Positions 56,474 through 64,000 of a stretch of 64,000 nucleotides of DNA are shown piece after piece. Source of the stretch: Paracoccaceae bacterium. GTDB lineage: Bacteria > Pseudomonadota > Alphaproteobacteria > Rhodobacterales > Rhodobacteraceae. Every line of letters begins with the position of its first letter. Within the stretch, counting starts at the first letter, position 1. The notes below the pieces were generated by a model, which was not told the DNA's origin, ran no database searches, and saw nothing but the letters and a program-made list of their open reading frames with translations. Made by a program: the position numbers and the translations under genes. The stretch lies in assembly GCA_024742405.1 (NCBI GenBank), contig JANSYP010000001.1, positions 1,798,001 through 1,862,000 of the forward strand, given 5' to 3'.

Positions 56474-58564
56474 TCAGCCCGCCGGGTGACGCATCCGGCG
56501 TCGCTTCAGTTTCGCGAAACCCATGGCGCCCAATGCCGACCCAAGAAGCAGGACACCGGTGGGTATCGGGACCGGGGCCACGATGCTGCGAAGTTCATCC
56601 ACCGTGTAGGTCACTTCCGGGTTGTCGGCGAAGCCAAACAGCTCGAAATTGACGAGCGACAATATTGCCCGTTCGTCTGCTTCCCCCTGGAAGAAGAGCT
56701 GAAGGAAGGACCCCTCTCCCTCCAGAGACTTCAGATCCTCGATTGCGACCGAGAAAAGCGCCGTGTCCGTCTCCGACCCGCCGTCGAAAAGGTCCGTGAA
56801 CATACCGTCGTAGAGGATGTTGCCGCCGCCAACAGTGTCGACGAAGCTCAGCGTATCGTCACCGCCTCCGAAGTACGTGTTGCCGATGATCCCCTGCTGA
56901 CCGGAACCGCCCAGACCCGTGAGTTGGTCGAAGATCGCCAGACTCTGCTGGCCGTCTCCGAGGTCCAGAGCAACCCCGTTCCGGCCTTCGATGAGACCGG
57001 ACGACTTGAAGTCGACATCGCTGCCGAAGCGAGACGCATCAATGCCGACATCGCCGGAAACATGGCCGGCGACTTCAATGGCGGCGCCGTCAGAAGCTTC
57101 CCCGGTCAAGCGGATGCCCGCAGCACTCTTGGGCGCACCCTCCGTCGTTGCCAGCCTGCTACCACCCACCGTCTCGATGACGACGGCCTGGTCATCGACG
57201 CTTTCAGTTGCGCTGCCAACGCCCGCGATCACGTCTGCAGTACTCAATCTGATGAGTTCGCTTTCACTTACAGATATTGAGATGCCATCTGTACCGCCGG
57301 TGACCGTGCCACCGGTCGTGTCGATTGTGAGAAAATAGCCTTCGTTGGCTCTGATGCCGTAACGGTCGCCCGTTACATCCGCGGTCGAAATGTCCACGGT
57401 CACTCGCGAACCAGAGCGCGCGTAGATCCCATCTCGTCCGCCGGTCACGGTTCCGGCAGTGGTGTCGATGCTCAGTTCGCGACCGTAACTGCGCGCCCGG
57501 ATACCATCGCTGTTTGCCGTGACATCCGAAGTCTTGATGCTGCTCGTGTAACAACAGATGCGGCTGTCGATTCCGATGTCGCCGGCCTCGACATGGCCGC
57601 CGGTCGTGTTGATCGAGGCACCTTGGCCGTATGCGCTGACCCCGATCTGACCAGCGACGATGTCTCCAGTCTCAATGCCGGCGAAGCCGCTTTCAAACAC
57701 CCTCCATCTCACCCCGTCCGTCCCCGCTGTGACGGTACCTGCAGTGGTATTGACCGACGCTCCGCCACTTGCATTGATGCCGACCCCAGTAATCGCGTTC
57801 ACGTCCGCGGTCGTGATCCGCGCGCCTTCGGAGCTATAGCCCGGGGATGCACTGATGCCGGTTTGCCCGGCAGTCACGCTACCGGCTGTCGTGTCGATGA
57901 CTATGGCGCCACCGAACGCGTCGTTACTGGCCGATATACCCCGGTCGCCACCGATGACGTCCGCGGTCTTGATGGTGATGTCACCGGAGTAATACTCGAA
58001 TTCTGAACTTGCGGCGATCCCGATCTCGCCGCCAAAAACAGTGCCCGCGGTCGTATCGATGTAAGTCTTGCCACTAAATCCGCCGATGTAGGACCGCGTT
58101 GACACACCGCGTCGTCCGCCACTGATGTCTCCGGTGGTGATCGTTATGTCTCCGGCATAGTCGTAGAAATTGCCGGAGGTGCGAGCCTCGATCCCATCCT
58201 CGGCGGCGACGACCCCGCTTGTCGTGATCACTATGTTTCCGCTCGATCCCGATGCCGATATCCCGTCTCCGCCCGTGACTCTTGTGTCGAGCCCGAAGTC
58301 CGGGTCGCTGGTCACGACGATGTCCGCGGTTCCGCCGGGAGCGAAGCTTTGGGTGCTGTCGGTCGCGACGTTCGCGGCGCCGGCGCACTGGTAAACGCCC
58401 AAGGCGCGCGGAGCGCAGGTACCCGCGTAGCTCGCGCGGCCATAGCCTCCGAGCAGCGCACCGGTGCTGACCCCGAGCGCAAGCCGCCCCAAGTCGGAGA
58501 GTGAGGCCCACTGCGATCTGCGCAGGCCTTGCCGAGGCGCTTTCGGTGTCGTGACAAGCTTCAT
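56474..58564 (-). CDS. Beta-helix repeat protein with VPLPA/PEP-CTERM-like signal
   Basis: A 696-residue exported protein. Residues 1-47 are a long signal region (RQGLRRSQWASLSDLGRLALG...GALLGGYGRASYAG), like those of autotransporters. Residues 140-450 form a repeat that alternates strictly between an xxTADVxxGxxGI module and an IDTTAGTVTGGxDGI module, about six pairs of 50-60 residues, as in right-handed beta-helix adhesins. The C terminus is PVPIPTGVLLLGSALGAMGFA then KLKRRRMRHPAG, a PEP/VPLPA-CTERM-type sorting signal. AAGGAGC precedes the ATG, which overlaps the TIGR03032-like stop (ATGA). Confidence 0.85.
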   Translation of the reverse strand: MKLVTTPKAPRQGLRRSQWASLSDLGRLALGVSTGALLGGYGRASYAGTCAPRALGVYQCAGAANVATDSTQSFAPGGTADIVVTSDPDFGLDTRVTGGDGISASGSSGNIVITTSGVVAAEDGIEARTSGNFYDYAGDITITTGDISGGRRGVSTRSYIGGFSGKTYIDTTAGTVFGGEIGIAASSEFEYYSGDITIKTADVIGGDRGISASNDAFGGAIVIDTTAGSVTAGQTGISASPGYSSEGARITTADVNAITGVGINASGGASVNTTAGTVTAGTDGVRWRVFESGFAGIETGDIVAGQIGVSAYGQGASINTTGGHVEAGDIGIDSRICCYTSSIKTSDVTANSDGIRARSYGRELSIDTTAGTVTGGRDGIYARSGSRVTVDISTADVTGDRYGIRANEGYFLTIDTTGGTVTGGTDGISISVSESELIRLSTADVIAGVGSATESVDDQAVVIETVGGSRLATTEGAPKSAAGIRLTGEASDGAAIEVAGHVSGDVGIDASRFGSDVDFKSSGLIEGRNGVALDLGDGQQSLAIFDQLTGLGGSGQQGIIGNTYFGGGDDTLSFVDTVGGGNILYDGMFTDLFDGGSETDTALFSVAIEDLKSLEGEGSFLQLFFQGEADERAILSLVNFELFGFADNPEVTYTVDELRSIVAPVPIPTGVLLLGSALGAMGFAKLKRRRMRHPAG

Positions 58565-59811
58565 TCCGCAAGCTCCTTCCCATTTTCGCCAGACGTGCCC
58601 GCCTGACTGCCATAGCTGTGGGTGACCAGGTTCGCGAGTTCGCCCGACCCGGGGCTGACGGCCATCGGGCACGAGATCCCCGGGAGGACTTCAACATCAT
58701 AGAGTTCTGCGACCGGACCATCTAGGCGGAGCCAGTCGACGCAGGCGCCGGTCTTGATGTCGATCACCTGCACCCCGCACCACGGCTCCGAGTCCGTCGC
58801 GGCGAGACGGTCATCGAGCGCCAGGCCCTCAAACCGCTTGTACCGGGGTTTGGACAGCCCCACGAACGCATGGTCGCCAAGAAAACTGAGGCCACGCACA
58901 AAGCCTGGACAGAATGCGACCGGTTCGAACCGTCCCTTGCCCCCGCCGCGCGGCAGGACCACGCGGCCGAGTTCGCCCGTCCCGGAATTCAGCAGCCAAA
59001 GCGTTTCCTTGTGGAGGCGGGGACTGTGCGGCATCGAAAGACCCTCGCAGACGACTGCGCCGGTGTCGATGTCGATGACAACACCGCCGTCAGCGCGGCG
59101 GTCGCGCCAGCCATCGATCGTGTCGGAACGACTGATTGCGCTGGCATAGGCCGGGCATCCATCCCGCATCGCGAGACCGTTCAGGTGGCAGCGATCCTCG
59201 TCGACAATGCCGCTGATGAAAGGAGGGTGCCAGAGCACCTTGAAACTGTCGCGGTGGTCGGTTGCGGCGAGGCAGTTGAAACGCGTGTTGACGAAAACCG
59301 GCGCGTCGAGGGTATCCAGTCCGATGTCATGGGCATCGAGACGGCCGGTGAAATGAACGACCCGCGGGACAAAGCAGGCGTCGTAAATCCCGTTCGCCCG
59401 TTGATCCGGCGACAGGACATTGTGGAACCGGAAAATCTGCTGGCCCCCGGAAACCGCGAGCTTGTCCGGCGCGCGGAAGCCGATGCCCATCGGCTTGGCG
59501 AGCTGCGCCTGATGGATCTGCAATCCGCCATGTCCGTTCCGACCAACCAGATACAACAGGTTCGACTGGTAGGACGTGAACCCGACCGAGCACCCCAAAC
59601 GCGCAAGCCGGGACGCGAAGCCCCCGGATGTCGAGAACTCTGTCACAGGTGACTTATCTGGTGGATTCGGGGCGTTCAAAATGTCTATCGAGAACAGAAA
59701 AGAGGAACCTGTATCTCCGCCAAGGTACCTCAAGCAGGGGGCAAGCGCGAGTGCGACATTCTGTTTGCGTGGGCCAAAAGCTGGCTTACGCAGGTCGATC
59801 CTCTTCAGCAT
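58561..59811 (-). CDS. TIGR03032-type (DUF4915) protein, start uncertain
   Basis: A protein of about 416 residues with the TIGR03032/DUF4915 pattern: ARLGCSVGFTSYQSNLLYLVG, HDIGLDTLDAPVFVNTRFNCLA, FISGIVDEDRCHLNGLAM, DGWRDRRADGGVVIDI, GLSMPHSPRLHKETLWLLNSGTGELG, VRGLSFLGDHAFVGLSKPRYKRF, and VAELYDVEVLPG near the end, resembling a six-bladed propeller. Family function is unknown. The ATG at 59811 is the best start; the open frame continues to 61119, but from about 60120 that sequence is the shadow of transposase remnants. The stop overlaps the beta-helix gene start (ATGA). Confidence 0.75.
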   Translation of the reverse strand: MLKRIDLRKPAFGPRKQNVALALAPCLRYLGGDTGSSFLFSIDILNAPNPPDKSPVTEFSTSGGFASRLARLGCSVGFTSYQSNLLYLVGRNGHGGLQIHQAQLAKPMGIGFRAPDKLAVSGGQQIFRFHNVLSPDQRANGIYDACFVPRVVHFTGRLDAHDIGLDTLDAPVFVNTRFNCLAATDHRDSFKVLWHPPFISGIVDEDRCHLNGLAMRDGCPAYASAISRSDTIDGWRDRRADGGVVIDIDTGAVVCEGLSMPHSPRLHKETLWLLNSGTGELGRVVLPRGGGKGRFEPVAFCPGFVRGLSFLGDHAFVGLSKPRYKRFEGLALDDRLAATDSEPWCGVQVIDIKTGACVDWLRLDGPVAELYDVEVLPGISCPMAVSPGSGELANLVTHSYGSQAGTSGENGKELAE

Positions 59812-60120
59812 GGTGCACGCGCCTGATGCTTCCTCGTGGTCGGAGTGCGCGTCGGTTTCGATGGTCTCGGATCGAAGACTGGGTCTTCCAAAGCACGAGC
59901 GATATGACGTGACGGCACCGACAGTCGCTCTCGGCATGCTTCGCACCGGCCGCATAGGGGCGGTCTGACTGTCGGGTTGCCGGGATGTTTCGTGCCGCAG
60001 TGTCAGAGACACGGACTGCAGTGCGAAGGGACTTTCGGCTTGACCATGACCCGGCAGACAAAGCTCTAGGCCTGCAGGATTGATCGAGGCACCTTCGCTC
60101 ATCTCCGTTGTGGGCGCGAG
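59812..60120. other. Region upstream of the TIGR03032-like gene
   Basis: 309 bp between the presumed TIGR03032-like start and the transposase remnant. The minus frame stays open but its translation looks non-coding, so the true start could still lie in this region. No clear promoter or repeat was found. Confidence 0.35.
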
Positions 60121-60720
60121 GGTGCATTCGATGACCAATGGGACGCCCGTCGCACGCTGCGTATTCTCGAGCACGCTGAGCGCTCCGGGAACGTGAGCAA
60201 AACTTCTCGCCACCTCGGGGTCGGGCGCGCCAGCTTCTATCGCTGGCCAGACGCGCGCGCGTGACGGAGAAGCGAGGCTGACCAACACGAGGTCAGTCCC
60301 GAACACCCCCTGAACAAAAGGCCGGTAGCTGTCGCCGGGAAGGTCCTGCATCTGCGGTGCAAGCATCCCCTTGCGCCAATGCGCATCGTCTCGTCCCCGG
60401 AGCGCTGCCACGAGATCAGGATCTCGGATGCCTGTATTTGCCGCATCCTCTTTCGCCAGGGTATGAACCGCCAACTGCGCGGTACATGTCTGCGCAAAGT
60501 GCATCCCAAACGGCACGACAAGCAGGTCTCCGGCCGCCACATCTAGGTGGACGTCAAGCTGCTGACTTTCATAGGAAAGGATGGAAGGAAGACCCAGCGC
60601 TTCCAATACACCGCGATCGATGGCGCGACGCGGATCCCGGCCCTCAAGATCTGTGCAATGCACACTCGGGCCGATGCCATCGGCTTCGTCGATCACCTCA
60701 CCTCGATCTTTCCCTCGCCC
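60121..60720 (+). pseudogene. Decayed transposase, IS481/IS3-like (N-terminal and core part)
   Basis: Frame +1 reads as a broken DDE transposase: DDQWDARRTLRILEHAERSGNVSKTSRH, LGVGRASFYRWPDA, then after two compensating frameshifts AGKVLHLR, PMRIV, EIRISDACICRILFRQGMNR, KQVSGRHI, an in-frame TAG near 60544, and VDVKLLTFIGKDGRKTQRFQ with YTAIDGATRIPALKI and HTRADAIGFVDHL. The ancestor very likely read KQVPGHHIQVDVK at the stop. No complete frame or terminal repeats can be seen, so it is inactive. It lies upstream of the TIGR03032-like gene. Confidence 0.8.
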
Positions 60721-61050
60721 GGCGCGGAGCGCCTTCGTTCGTCCGCTCCAACACCGGCTCGCAGGGTATCGCTCAGGCCATACGGGACTGGATCGCAGCT
60801 GTCGGCGCCAGAACGGTGCGAATTGATCCGTTTGTTTGGAAGCTGATCCGCTCAATCCATCGCTGGTCCTCCCAACCCCATGGGAAAACGGAGATTGCGA
60901 GAGCTTCGAGCTGTGGTCCCGCGACGCGCGGCTCGTCGGTATGCGCTCTTGTCGCTCGGAGCAACGGTGCGATGGGTGCCTTTGCCGCGGCCTGCCTGAT
61001 GCGCAGGTCCTGATCGAGAGCTGAGGGAGCCACGACAAAACCGACCGACC
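60721..61050 (+). pseudogene. Decayed IS3-like transposase fragment
   Basis: Follows the first remnant on the same strand but in another frame. FVRSNTGSQGIAQAIRDWIAAVGARTVRIDP corresponds to the IS3-type core (IRSDNGPEF...), then after about 45 bp of unrelated sequence PTPWENGDCESF matches the SPWENGYCESFN motif, and PDAQVLIES matches the EAQxLIEQW end. Frameshifts separate the pieces. Because the first part belongs to a different transposase type, this looks like two elements fused or nested by decay. Confidence 0.7.
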
Positions 61051-61295
61051 GCACAATGCTCCGGGCGACCGCGGGCCCAGGAAACCATCGTCCAGACCGA
61101 CTGGAGGCCGGTCATGCACCTACGCTCAAAACGGACAACCCGGGTTCGGGTGATCAAGGTCACCATGCTTGTGCGCACAACCGGGACTCCATTCAGCGAC
61201 ACTCCAGCGCCAGCCTCCTTGCCGCGCGAACATTTGCGCGGATCGGCGCTTCGGTGCATGCTGAACCGCAAACACCCGCGAAGCGGTGGACGGAT

Positions 61296-64000
61296 ATGCG
61301 TGACAGTGGACTGCAGCCGCTCCGAGGCTTTCTGAGGGCTCTGCTCTGGGCAGGGTTTCTGGGTGTGGGGCTGGCCGCGGCGGGCCCCTCGCGGGCGGAG
61401 GACTTCCGGTTCGAGGATTTGGGCGCCGTGCGCGCCGCCGGAGAGATCGCGCCGGAGGCGTTTCTCAATCAGTTCATCCTCCTCGATGTCGCGGAAACCG
61501 GACATTACAGCCTGTCCATGGAAGCGCCCGGGGCGCTTCTGCTCCACGCGTTCGAGACCGAGGACCGGCTGCCGCAGGACGGCGTGTCTCCCAAACTGCT
61601 CCGCCGGGAGGGTTCGCCCTATATCGCGCCGCGCATGACCAACCTGCTGCTGGAGGCCGGACGGCCCTACCTGCTGCAGGCCGCCTCCGCCCGGCCGCAG
61701 CCGGTGCTGCTGGAGCTGATCACGCCGCTCTCCGCCGCGCGCCCGCTGGCTGAGGATGCCGCCGGCAAGGACGCGCCGCTGGGGCTGGCCCCCGGCCTTG
61801 CCGCCTGGCTGCAGCGCGACCGGAACCGCGATGTCTTCGTGCAGGGCGCCACGCCCGACCGGGTGCGGCTCGAGGTGATCGCCCCGCCCGATATCGGCCC
61901 GGCGATGCGGCTCGGCGCGCGTGGGATCGGCGAGGGCGGGCTTTTCCCGCGCCGGTTCGATGCGTTGACCCCGATGGTGCTCAACAACACCACGCGCAAG
62001 GACGGCACCATCGCCCCGGTGATGCTCTCGGTCAGCGCGCTGGAGACCCCCGGAGAGGAGGTCGAGCCCAACACCCAGGGCGAAGGCGGCGGGCCCCAAG
62101 ATCTCGGCCCGCTCTCCGCCGGGCGCAGCTTCGCCGGCCATCTGATGGCCCCGCTCGATGTCGACCGGCTGCAGTTCACCCTGGAGGCCCCCGCGCTCCT
62201 CAGCCTCACCTTCGAGATCGACGCCCGCGCCTCGGCCAAGCTGACGCTGACCCGGACCGCGCCCGCCCCGGGCGGCCCGGTGCTGGAGCTTTCGGCCGTG
62301 AACGGCTACGGCAAGCGCCCCGACCTCGCGCTGCCCGCCGGCACCTATCTCCTTAGCATCGAAGGCGGCGCAGACGCCGCGCCGACCGCCTACAGCGTCG
62401 GTTTCACCGAAGGCACGCCCCCGGCGCCCGGCATGGGGGTGGAGCCCGACGACACGCCGCTGTTCGCCCGCCCGCTCGGGCCCGACGGCGCGCTCCGCGG
62501 CCAACTGGCCGACGATGATCCGGACATGGTGCGCTTCGGGGTGACGCAGCCGGGCCACCAGTGGGAGCTTCGCGGGATCATCGGCATCCGCGACCTGGAA
62601 CTGCTGGACGGCAACGGCGCGCGGGTCGGCATGTGGACCGCGCAGGGTGGCACGCTCGTCGTGCCGGTGGCGCTGCCGCCGGGCGCCTATGTGGCGCGGC
62701 TGCGGGGTGACGGGCCCTACGCGCTGCGGTTGAGCGATCTGGGCCCCGTGCCTGCGGACTATGCGGTGGAGCCCAATGACAGGCCCGAGACGGCCCGACG
62801 GCTCCGCATCGGGGACGTCGTCGCCGGACGCTTCCACGTCCAGTCCGACCGCGATCTCTTTTCGCTCCGGCTGGCGGCCCCGACGCCCCTCACCGTGACT
62901 CTGACCCCGCCCGATGACGGGCGCATCGTGGCCCGCCTCTCCCATGACGGACAGCCCTGGGCTAGCGGCGAAGCACGGCCCGAGACCGGGGCGCTCAGCT
63001 ACACCGCGACCTTTCCCGAAGGCGCCTGGCTCTTCGATCTGGCGGCGGGAGACAACGGCATCTCGGGCCGTTACGGGCTCGCCGTCACCTATCCCGACGG
63101 TCCCACGGGCCCCGAACCCGACCATCTGTCGGGCCGCCTGCAGGCGATGCCGGCGGATGGCCGGTTTTCCGGGCAGATCGGCGGGTTCGATGCGCTGGAC
63201 AAGGTCTTCGTGCCCCTGCCCAAGGAGAGCGGCACCGCGCTCGCCTATTGCGCCGGCGGTCATGGGCGCGCCACCCTCTTCACCTATGGCGATGACGAAC
63301 GGCTCGCCATCGCCCGCCCTGGCGAGATCGCCCGCATCGACTATGCGCCGGAGCTGGGCGGCGCGGTGGAGCTGCGTATCGAGGGCGGCACGACGCGCGA
63401 GGATTATCGCTGCCGCATCCTCTACGAGCCGGGAGGAGACCGCCCCCTGTCCGCGCTGGCCCACATCGCCAGCGACCCGCCGCAAAGCGTCCCGGCGGGC
63501 ACGGAGATCTCGGGCAGCCTCGCCGATGCCCAGAGCGACGCGCGCCTCCGGCTCGACCTGCCGCCGGGCAGCCTCGCCGCCTATCGCTGCGGCTTCGAGG
63601 GCATCCCGGAAGCGGACATGACCCGCCAGCTCCGCCTCGAGGGCAGCCGGTCCTTCATCGACAGCCCGCGGGGCACACCGCTACCCTCCGGGCTCCAGCC
63701 GTTCCTGACCGGCGACGCGCCCCTCGCCCTGCGCCTGATCCCGCCGCGGGACACCGCCTTCCCTGTGACCTGGCGCTGCGAGATCCATGGGGAGGAGGCC
63801 TTGGTGCCGCCCTCTGAAATGGGCCCCGCCGCCCCCTTCACCGCCTTCGCCATCCGCACGCCCTCGCAGGCCGGATCCGCGCCCGCCGCCGCGCCCGACT
63901 ATGACCCCGACGCCGCCCTGGCGCTGCTTTCGGGAGGGCGGCCCGATTGGCTCCGCCCGGCCCAGCAGACCGAAACGCTGGAGGCCGATCTCGCGCTCAC
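61296..64000 (+). CDS. Large secreted PPC-like repeat protein, 3' partial
   Basis: An open frame of at least 901 codons running off the window. It begins with a signal peptide (QPLRGFLRALLWAGFLGVGLAAAGPSRA, cleavage about residue 36). The mature part holds at least four PPC (pre-peptidase C-terminal)-like modules, marked by EPN/EPD motifs: VEPNTQGEGGG, VEPDDTPLFARPL, VEPNDRPETARRLRIGDVVAGRF and PEPDHLSGRL, each followed by a G-x-L/F then D..F strand pattern. Such modules are carbohydrate- or protein-binding in secreted enzymes. A catalytic domain may lie beyond the window. No strong ribosome site; start ATG at 61296. Confidence 0.8.
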   Translation, partial: MRDSGLQPLRGFLRALLWAGFLGVGLAAAGPSRAEDFRFEDLGAVRAAGEIAPEAFLNQFILLDVAETGHYSLSMEAPGALLLHAFETEDRLPQDGVSPKLLRREGSPYIAPRMTNLLLEAGRPYLLQAASARPQPVLLELITPLSAARPLAEDAAGKDAPLGLAPGLAAWLQRDRNRDVFVQGATPDRVRLEVIAPPDIGPAMRLGARGIGEGGLFPRRFDALTPMVLNNTTRKDGTIAPVMLSVSALETPGEEVEPNTQGEGGGPQDLGPLSAGRSFAGHLMAPLDVDRLQFTLEAPALLSLTFEIDARASAKLTLTRTAPAPGGPVLELSAVNGYGKRPDLALPAGTYLLSIEGGADAAPTAYSVGFTEGTPPAPGMGVEPDDTPLFARPLGPDGALRGQLADDDPDMVRFGVTQPGHQWELRGIIGIRDLELLDGNGARVGMWTAQGGTLVVPVALPPGAYVARLRGDGPYALRLSDLGPVPADYAVEPNDRPETARRLRIGDVVAGRFHVQSDRDLFSLRLAAPTPLTVTLTPPDDGRIVARLSHDGQPWASGEARPETGALSYTATFPEGAWLFDLAAGDNGISGRYGLAVTYPDGPTGPEPDHLSGRLQAMPADGRFSGQIGGFDALDKVFVPLPKESGTALAYCAGGHGRATLFTYGDDERLAIARPGEIARIDYAPELGGAVELRIEGGTTREDYRCRILYEPGGDRPLSALAHIASDPPQSVPAGTEISGSLADAQSDARLRLDLPPGSLAAYRCGFEGIPEADMTRQLRLEGSRSFIDSPRGTPLPSGLQPFLTGDAPLALRLIPPRDTAFPVTWRCEIHGEEALVPPSEMGPAAPFTAFAIRTPSQAGSAPAAAPDYDPDAALALLSGGRPDWLRPAQQTETLEADLAL

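Noticed and set aside
59812-61119. N-terminal extension of the TIGR03032-like protein to 852 residues
   Set aside because: The extension from about 60120 lies opposite recognisable transposase sequence on the plus strand and has no family similarity.
60852-63485. An 877-codon open frame on the minus strand
   Set aside because: It is the shadow of the plus-strand PPC-like gene: the plus frame has a signal peptide and repeated EPN modules, while the minus frame is Arg/Gly/His-rich without motifs.

Overview
The window is a stretch of a GC-rich alphaproteobacterial chromosome, most likely Rhodobacterales (Roseobacter/Paracoccus relatives). This follows from the gene families and pairings: class II xylose isomerase, the DUF2849-CysI-CysH-DUF934-Fpr sulfur block beside an Lrp-type regulator, heterotetrameric sarcosine oxidase, VPLPA-CTERM surface proteins, a SAM-II riboswitch on metZ, and a GTTC-N7-GTTC SOS box in front of uvrA. 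It reads as ordinary chromosomal core (dnaB, rpsF-rpsR-rplI, infC, uvrA, tpiA, ftsY) with accessory patches between.

Layout. 1-3.2 kb: end of a dihydroxyacetone kinase L domain, then xylB and xylA (pentose use). 3.2-9.6 kb: a VOC protein, a DUF533 protein, an Lrp regulator and the assimilatory sulfate-reduction operon. 10.2 kb: infC, apparently starting at AUA. 10.8-16.1 kb: a broken-up urease locus (ureG, ureF, ureE, then an unrelated small gene and an EamA transporter, then ureC) with no ureA, ureB or ureD. 16.4-19.2 kb: dnaB converging on rpsF-rpsR-rplI. 19.5-27.3 kb: YceI, two VPLPA-CTERM proteins, a hydrolase-OsmC fusion, a DUF6790 membrane protein and uvrA. 27.7-31.3 kb: sufT, tpiA, an A-type Fe-S carrier, a glycosyltransferase and sodB. 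32.1-38.1 kb: soxBDAG with a TfoX-like gene and a 48-residue secreted peptide inserted after soxB. 38.3-41.7 kb: ccmI-ruvX-DUF1289 and an OmpA-family protein. 41.7-42.6 kb: an A/T-richer orphan gene and a cluster of REP-like palindromes. 42.6-55.1 kb: folE2, a VOC protein, a CAP-domain protein, the metZ-amidotransferase operon under a SAM-II riboswitch, a GST, IspZ, a membrane-anchored beta-helix protein with five 44-residue repeats, and ftsY-GNAT-EamA. 55.6-64 kb: a small secreted protein, a beta-helix VPLPA-CTERM protein translationally coupled to a TIGR03032-type protein, decayed transposases, and the start of a large secreted PPC-like repeat protein that runs off the window.

Main points: a SAM-II aptamer controls methionine synthesis; cysI, cysH and fpr supply reduced sulfur that MetZ can use; sarcosine oxidase feeds C1 units to folate; SufT and the A-type carrier support Fe-S proteins such as CysI and CysH. 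The least explained material is at the cell surface: three VPLPA-CTERM proteins (one with a CtrA-like box), two beta-helix repeat proteins and the TIGR03032 partner. No CRISPR array, prophage, rRNA or tRNA gene was recognised.
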